A stretch of 18,224 bases of DNA from Lachnospiraceae bacterium UBA7481 (GTDB taxonomy: Bacteria; Bacillota; Clostridia; Lachnospirales; Lachnospiraceae): assembly GCA_002478505.1 (NCBI GenBank), contig DLOP01000180.1, forward strand, positions 19,443-37,666. Direction: 5' to 3'. The number at the start of each line of letters is the position of its first letter. The first letter of the stretch is position 1. Below are positions 15,301 through 18,224 of the stretch, in pieces. The notes beneath the pieces were generated by a model. The model was not told where the DNA came from. It searched no databases and saw nothing but the letters and a program-made list of their open reading frames with translations. Both the position numbers and the translations under genes were made by a program.

Positions 15301-17539
15301 TGTCCCCTACAGAGACAATCCCCTCCCCAATGGTTACCGATTCCAACTGAGAGTTGCCGGCAAATGCACTTGCGCCAATTGTCTGTACGGAATTGCCTAA
15401 GGAAACATTCTTAAGATGATCACAGCCTTCAAAAACATTATCCCCGATATTCTGTACAGAATTATCAACGATCACAAGAGATTCGATATAATTCTTGACA
15501 CCATTATTATCAGTTGTTCCATTAAAGCATCCGTCTCCCAGATCTGTAATCTGATATTTCGCCACGATTCCAGGCACAATTAGTTCTTCTATTATTTTGG
15601 GATCACTAGTGTCAATAAAACGGCAGGATACAATCGTTGCGGTTCCATCTTCTTTTCCATTTTCATCTGCATTCAACTTTAATTCATAACGATATGGCGC
15701 AATACCGACTTCATAGTGATCAGCTCCATCAGCAGTATAGACATACGGCACATATTCTGATACACCGGTTTTCGCTTCCCATGTTGCTGTTCTGGGCATC
15801 GCATAATCGTCACGAAGTGTTTTTTCCGGTCCGTAAACATAAAATTCAGGATTCATAACGCTTGCAAACAGGTTGCTGTCAAAAGTCGCCTCCCGGTTGT
15901 TATTCTGTGAGAATCTCACTGATTCCAAACCCAGGCATCCATTAAACGTATTCATTGGAACCCGTTGCACTGTACCGGAGCCAAAATTCTCCGGCATAAT
16001 AACTGTCTTTAACCCATTACGTCCGGCAAGTATATAATCGCCAAGAGGTGATGAATATTGAGTTCCGTTTTCGTCAAACAATGAATAACTACTCTGATCA
16101 GCCCCACTGATATACTTTGTTATTTCAATTGGGAATGTAAATTCTGTCATTCTAGAATCTATCCCCGGCTCCATGGCAAAAGCCGCTTTTCCTATGGAAG
16201 TTGGATAATTGGACGCAAATGTTACCTTAGATAATTGCGGGCAATTATAAAATGCATATTCCCCAATATTTACACCATGATTGTCTGACATATTTACTTC
16301 TGTCAGTACCGGACAGTTAGCAAATGCTCCAAAACCGATCTGACTAACTCCCTCAGGAATGTTAATCGAAGGAAGCACCTTGCAATTATAAAAGGCCTCT
16401 CTTCCGATAATTGAAGTTTTTGAGGAAAGCGTGACGTTTGTCAGATACTGACAGTTCTTAAACACCCGGTTGCCAATATAATCCACACTTGCAAATTCCA
16501 CGTTCTGAATATAGGAATTGTCAAAAGCTGCATCACCAATATAAGCAATACCGTCTCCTACGACCATTGCCTCAACCTTCTGTGCATTGGCGAATCCCCT
16601 ATCCCCGATTGCTATTACGCCTTGATAACTAGTATATTTAAATCCTTCTTCATCAGTATTTGTGCTATTTCCATTATCAACATCATCTCTCAATCGAAAA
16701 GCATAAACTGTATTGTATTCAGTCGTCTCCCCGTTGAGCCAGCCGACTGAATTAACATCAACATAATCCGTTACAGGCTCTAACGTAAATCCTGCCATAT
16801 CATGATGGTCGCAGTAATAGTGGAATTTATCCTCTTGACTCAACTCTCTGCCCAAACAAACCAGTGGGCTCATATTTAAATCACTTAACGAAGGGTTATT
16901 ATACGTAGGAGTACTTGTAGGATGCTCCTGTTTCCATGCGTCCAAATGTGTTTTATATGTTGCTTCCCACGCGTCATAATATGCAGAAAAATACATTTGT
17001 ACTTCATTAACGGTAGTTCCATCTTTTCCGTCCTCATAGGGTGATACATCCAGCGTAAATGTCATATTATTGATATCTGTCTCAGCTTTCTCGAAAGTTT
17101 CATATGTTATAATCTTATAAGACGTAATAATATTTGAAGAAAGACTTAGAGTAGAACGATTGTACGTATCATTATAACCACAGATAACACCAACATTCTT
17201 GTTACCATCAATATCACGCTGAAAGTAATTATATTTCCAAAGCAGTCTCCACTGTCCATCAATATATCTAATCTCATAAGAATCCAGAATGTCATCGCCA
17301 GGAGATAAATCTCCTGCAGCACTATTAATAGGTTTAAGATCTTGATTGCGAACCTTATCCACCCCGCTGTCGGCATCATAATTCATAGACTCATTTTTAT
17401 CGACAATTCCATCATCTGCCTGTGCAACACCGGAATAATCCGCCGGAATGGCAGCCACCAGAACAGAGCTGACAAGACATACGCCTGCAACCGCCTTTCT
17501 GATCCTTTTTTTCATTTTACCATTTAACTTCAGACCCAT
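12383..17539 (-). CDS. giant cell-wall-anchored LRR_5 surface protein with InlB-type repeats
   Basis: 1718 residues. The frame opens at 17548, but the ATG at 17539 has AAAAGGAG about 10 bases upstream and is preferred. The signal peptide ends near VAQA|DD (about residue 41). An N-terminal non-repeat region (to ~300) is followed by three BspA-type LRR blocks (about 305-565, 645-790, 1000-1195), recognisable by IGDxAFxxCxxL units. Next are two InlB B-repeats (FTITYYNDDGTVF, YTITYYNDDMTLY, about 1215-1350), a Gly/Ser/Asn linker, one divergent InlB-like repeat (YNVIVENGAGGGYYAPG), an Asn/Ser linker, and a compact domain ending ATHFSPYAIYV. The anchor is TPKTG (12476-12490), hydrophobic WFLAIGLACISGVLFTW and tail KDKRKVPV. 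The motif fits class B sortases of Clostridia, and such a sortase gene lies directly upstream. It is a likely adhesin or scaffold; the ligand is unknown. Confidence 0.95.
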   Translation of the reverse strand: MGLKLNGKMKKRIRKAVAGVCLVSSVLVAAIPADYSGVAQADDGIVDKNESMNYDADSGVDKVRNQDLKPINSAAGDLSPGDDILDSYEIRYIDGQWRLLWKYNYFQRDIDGNKNVGVICGYNDTYNRSTLSLSSNIITSYKIITYETFEKAETDINNMTFTLDVSPYEDGKDGTTVNEVQMYFSAYYDAWEATYKTHLDAWKQEHPTSTPTYNNPSLSDLNMSPLVCLGRELSQEDKFHYYCDHHDMAGFTLEPVTDYVDVNSVGWLNGETTEYNTVYAFRLRDDVDNGNSTNTDEEGFKYTSYQGVIAIGDRGFANAQKVEAMVVGDGIAYIGDAAFDNSYIQNVEFASVDYIGNRVFKNCQYLTNVTLSSKTSIIGREAFYNCKVLPSINIPEGVSQIGFGAFANCPVLTEVNMSDNHGVNIGEYAFYNCPQLSKVTFASNYPTSIGKAAFAMEPGIDSRMTEFTFPIEITKYISGADQSSYSLFDENGTQYSSPLGDYILAGRNGLKTVIMPENFGSGTVQRVPMNTFNGCLGLESVRFSQNNNREATFDSNLFASVMNPEFYVYGPEKTLRDDYAMPRTATWEAKTGVSEYVPYVYTADGADHYEVGIAPYRYELKLNADENGKEDGTATIVSCRFIDTSDPKIIEELIVPGIVAKYQITDLGDGCFNGTTDNNGVKNYIESLVIVDNSVQNIGDNVFEGCDHLKNVSLGNSVQTIGASAFAGNSQLESVTIGEGIVSVGDNAFGECPQLEHVTWKRPYSYSTLTDIADNAFYTTSDKLYFEGEIEAGYAPFEYAMNSSSHRINSDSVSICYESPAPNKLYVIRDEMTGENLLIDYPHYYDLPAETIIKHQNNLGLNDDERALLRATMYLTFPEEVTSIDVKSFLENNSNNLNQKNWRYIDDSDTWMGSASLNSVSGNAYDRRGIYSNDNLQMPSAESGDIAGKYMSEVYAEKGGYHPGLFSGYYHDDLALMAYGDENYSKYDSKGNDWILSVAMPGVTSIPDYAFDSCERLQSVVISDACREIGDAAFQNCTALNAIGTGGSTKYVFDNYLLYEALDDGTYELNICLPKRGMEGGQTEFLVNAANDPLLESVSRLGGHIFTNCQGISEVDLSTTSIVDLPDETFKGCSKLGVVVLPDTIRSIGKKAFEKNAASLSVTIPHDCMISDDAFDNISSRITLWIQRNCEMIIGKYGDPDHNKFNNIYTRFPGEVFTITYYNDDGTVFASFEVDKGKDGSYPRTNPVPLLPSQQGYEFDGWLFRDGVDTIYEVTENRSAVAIFKNPVTSQTYTITYYNDDMTLYQKIEVMGGYNGYYPETDPTPKLAMHSGYQFSGWNFDHPDRISNVREDRMAVATFSLNGSNTPSANQPNGSGGSGNSGNNGGSGSDGNNGSNGNNGSNGSASGNSASGNSVSDNKGRYNVIVENGAGGGYYAPGSVVTITAYAAPSGKVFDRWTTSNTDIGFSNAFGASTTFIMPTHEVKVTATYKTPSASSNRVSQNSTSNNTSNKNNNSNNTSSGGGTRNPSGGGTDVTVTTSSIDNNNKNLASATVSGSTDNFVVKITDSAAAKAAVEQALRAQYGDLSNIRFVGFDISLYDETGTRKIENTAGLAVNITIPIPDELVPYAGNNMAAGVVNGVLDPMAVKFTTIDGVPCMQFTATHFSPYAIYVNTNNLVSGVTDTTPKTGDIHPKWFLAIGLACISGVLFTWKDKRKVPV
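13298..13327. repeat. 15-base exact tandem repeat in the Gly/Ser/Asn linker
   Basis: GGAATTGCCTGACGC occurs twice back to back (13298-13312 and 13313-13327), coding on the minus strand for SGNSASGNS. Flanking 13328-13400 is a looser repeat of Asn/Gly/Ser codons. The unit is a multiple of three, so copy-number change would alter linker length without breaking the frame. Confidence 0.85.
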
Positions 17540-17587
17540 AATCACCATGCTCCTTTTCCTAAACTAAACATGCTATTTTTATGATCC

Positions 17588-17605
17588 GCCTGTTTCATGA
17601 CAGGC
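17588..17605. repeat. hairpin between sortase and LRR genes
   Basis: GCCTGT (17588-17593) with ACAGGC (17600-17605), 6-base loop. A partly competing pairing is AACATGC (17567-17573) with GCATGTT (17604-17610), which would enclose the leader just before the LRR ribosome binding site. No T-run follows the stem, so it is not a terminator. Possible control of translation of the large LRR gene is inference. Confidence 0.4.
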
Positions 17606-17623
17606 ATGTTGTTACCAATCTAT

Positions 17624-18224
17624 TTATTGGATCCGCTTTGCCACTACTACAAAACGTCCGTTTGTTTCCTGATAATCACAAGTAGATAACGTCAGCAGGG
17701 AATCCCCATATACTGCCGTTACCCCGGTATCATAATATGCCATATCCGCCATCTCCTGCATATACGAATTAAATTCCTCCTCCGAATAAGCATCAATGAA
17801 CTGATAATACTTAAACACAACCTGATCTTCCGTATAAACCTTTGACCGGAAAGCGTACATGACCTGATAAACCGCTTCCTCATAGATCGTATCAAATCTG
17901 ATATACGGATGATCTTGATAATAACTCTCCGACTCATACTTCGGCAAGCTGGCAAACATCTTCCCGCTTGTCATATGGTGACCGTAGATGATATAGTTAT
18001 CATTGCCCCTGACGACATCACAGTTACAATCTAAGAACAGCGCCCCCGCTCTGTCTTCCTTCTGGTCAAAATTGTGTTCCAGATAATATGTATTATCATT
18101 GCACTGCATCACAGGGTAGTCAATTATTGTATCGTCAATTTTGATCCATCCGATTAGGTTTTTATTGGAATTATATAAAGTAATATATTTATCCAATACA
18201 TCCGGGATCTCTGTATCTTCTTCC
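17624..18224 (-). CDS. class B sortase (N-terminus outside window)
   Basis: Cysteine transpeptidase that joins surface proteins to the cell wall. The frame is open to the window edge (EEDTEIPDVLDKYIT), so the start and presumed N-terminal membrane anchor lie upstream; the TTG at 18196 is not a credible start. About 200 residues are visible, with the class B pattern LIGWIKIDDTIIDYPVMQ, NTYYLEHNF and AGALFLDC. The catalytic His is in YIIYGHHM (codon 17978-17980), the catalytic Cys in LLTLSTCDYQ (17678-17680) and the Arg in GRFVVVAKR (17654-17656). All three are present, so it should be active. It is 84 bases upstream of the TPKTG-bearing LRR protein, on the same strand, and probably processes it. 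C. difficile SrtB is known to use (S/P)PXTG signals, close to the TPKTG seen here. Confidence 0.94.
   Translation of the reverse strand, partial: EEDTEIPDVLDKYITLYNSNKNLIGWIKIDDTIIDYPVMQCNDNTYYLEHNFDQKEDRAGALFLDCNCDVVRGNDNYIIYGHHMTSGKMFASLPKYESESYYQDHPYIRFDTIYEEAVYQVMYAFRSKVYTEDQVVFKYYQFIDAYSEEEFNSYMQEMADMAYYDTGVTAVYGDSLLTLSTCDYQETNGRFVVVAKRIQ

Noticed and set aside
17588..17605. Terminator between sortase and LRR gene
   Set aside because: Short 6-bp stem without following T-run, so co-transcription of the two genes is more likely.

Overview
The window looks like part of a chromosome from a gut-type Clostridia, most likely Lachnospiraceae. The grounds are the neighbour set nnr-alr-mazF, a CNNM/CorC membrane protein and YebC, a eukaryote-like NADP isocitrate dehydrogenase, a class B sortase next to BspA-type leucine-rich surface proteins, and strong GGAGG-type ribosome binding sites. 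This taxonomic call is an inference. Every convincing gene is on the minus strand, so transcription runs from position 18224 towards 1.

Region 18224-10615 is a cell-surface block. It holds a class B sortase (start outside the window), a 1718-residue secreted LRR_5 protein ending in a TPKTG sorting signal, and a 562-residue secreted LRR_5 protein with no anchor. A clear intrinsic terminator closes it at 10582-10609. The sortase probably attaches the large protein to the cell wall.

Region 10574-8240 is an AT-richer accessory patch. It has an aminoglycoside/choline-kinase-like phosphotransferase, the tail of a ferredoxin-type protein that has lost its front, and a 216-residue protein of unknown function starting with an NGEDGPTSVF motif. 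It also has a 51-codon TnpW-like transposon gene and several hairpins. It reads as an insertion/deletion hotspot between the surface block and the housekeeping genes.

Region 8232-1 is conserved and mostly housekeeping. In transcription order: a leaderless S8 subtilisin-like protease, a pair of related palindromic elements flanking a good promoter, icd, an unknown coiled-coil protein, nnr (NAD(P)HX repair), alr (alanine racemase), a MazF-type toxin without an adjacent antitoxin, a CNNM/CorC protein and yebC (cut by the window edge). Gaps are mostly short, so icd through yebC could be one or a few transcripts. The most unusual points are the icd leader hairpin with a covarying sister copy, the sortase/LRR cassette, the DGPTSVF protein and the decayed mobile-element debris around it. 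No rRNA, tRNA or CRISPR array was seen.
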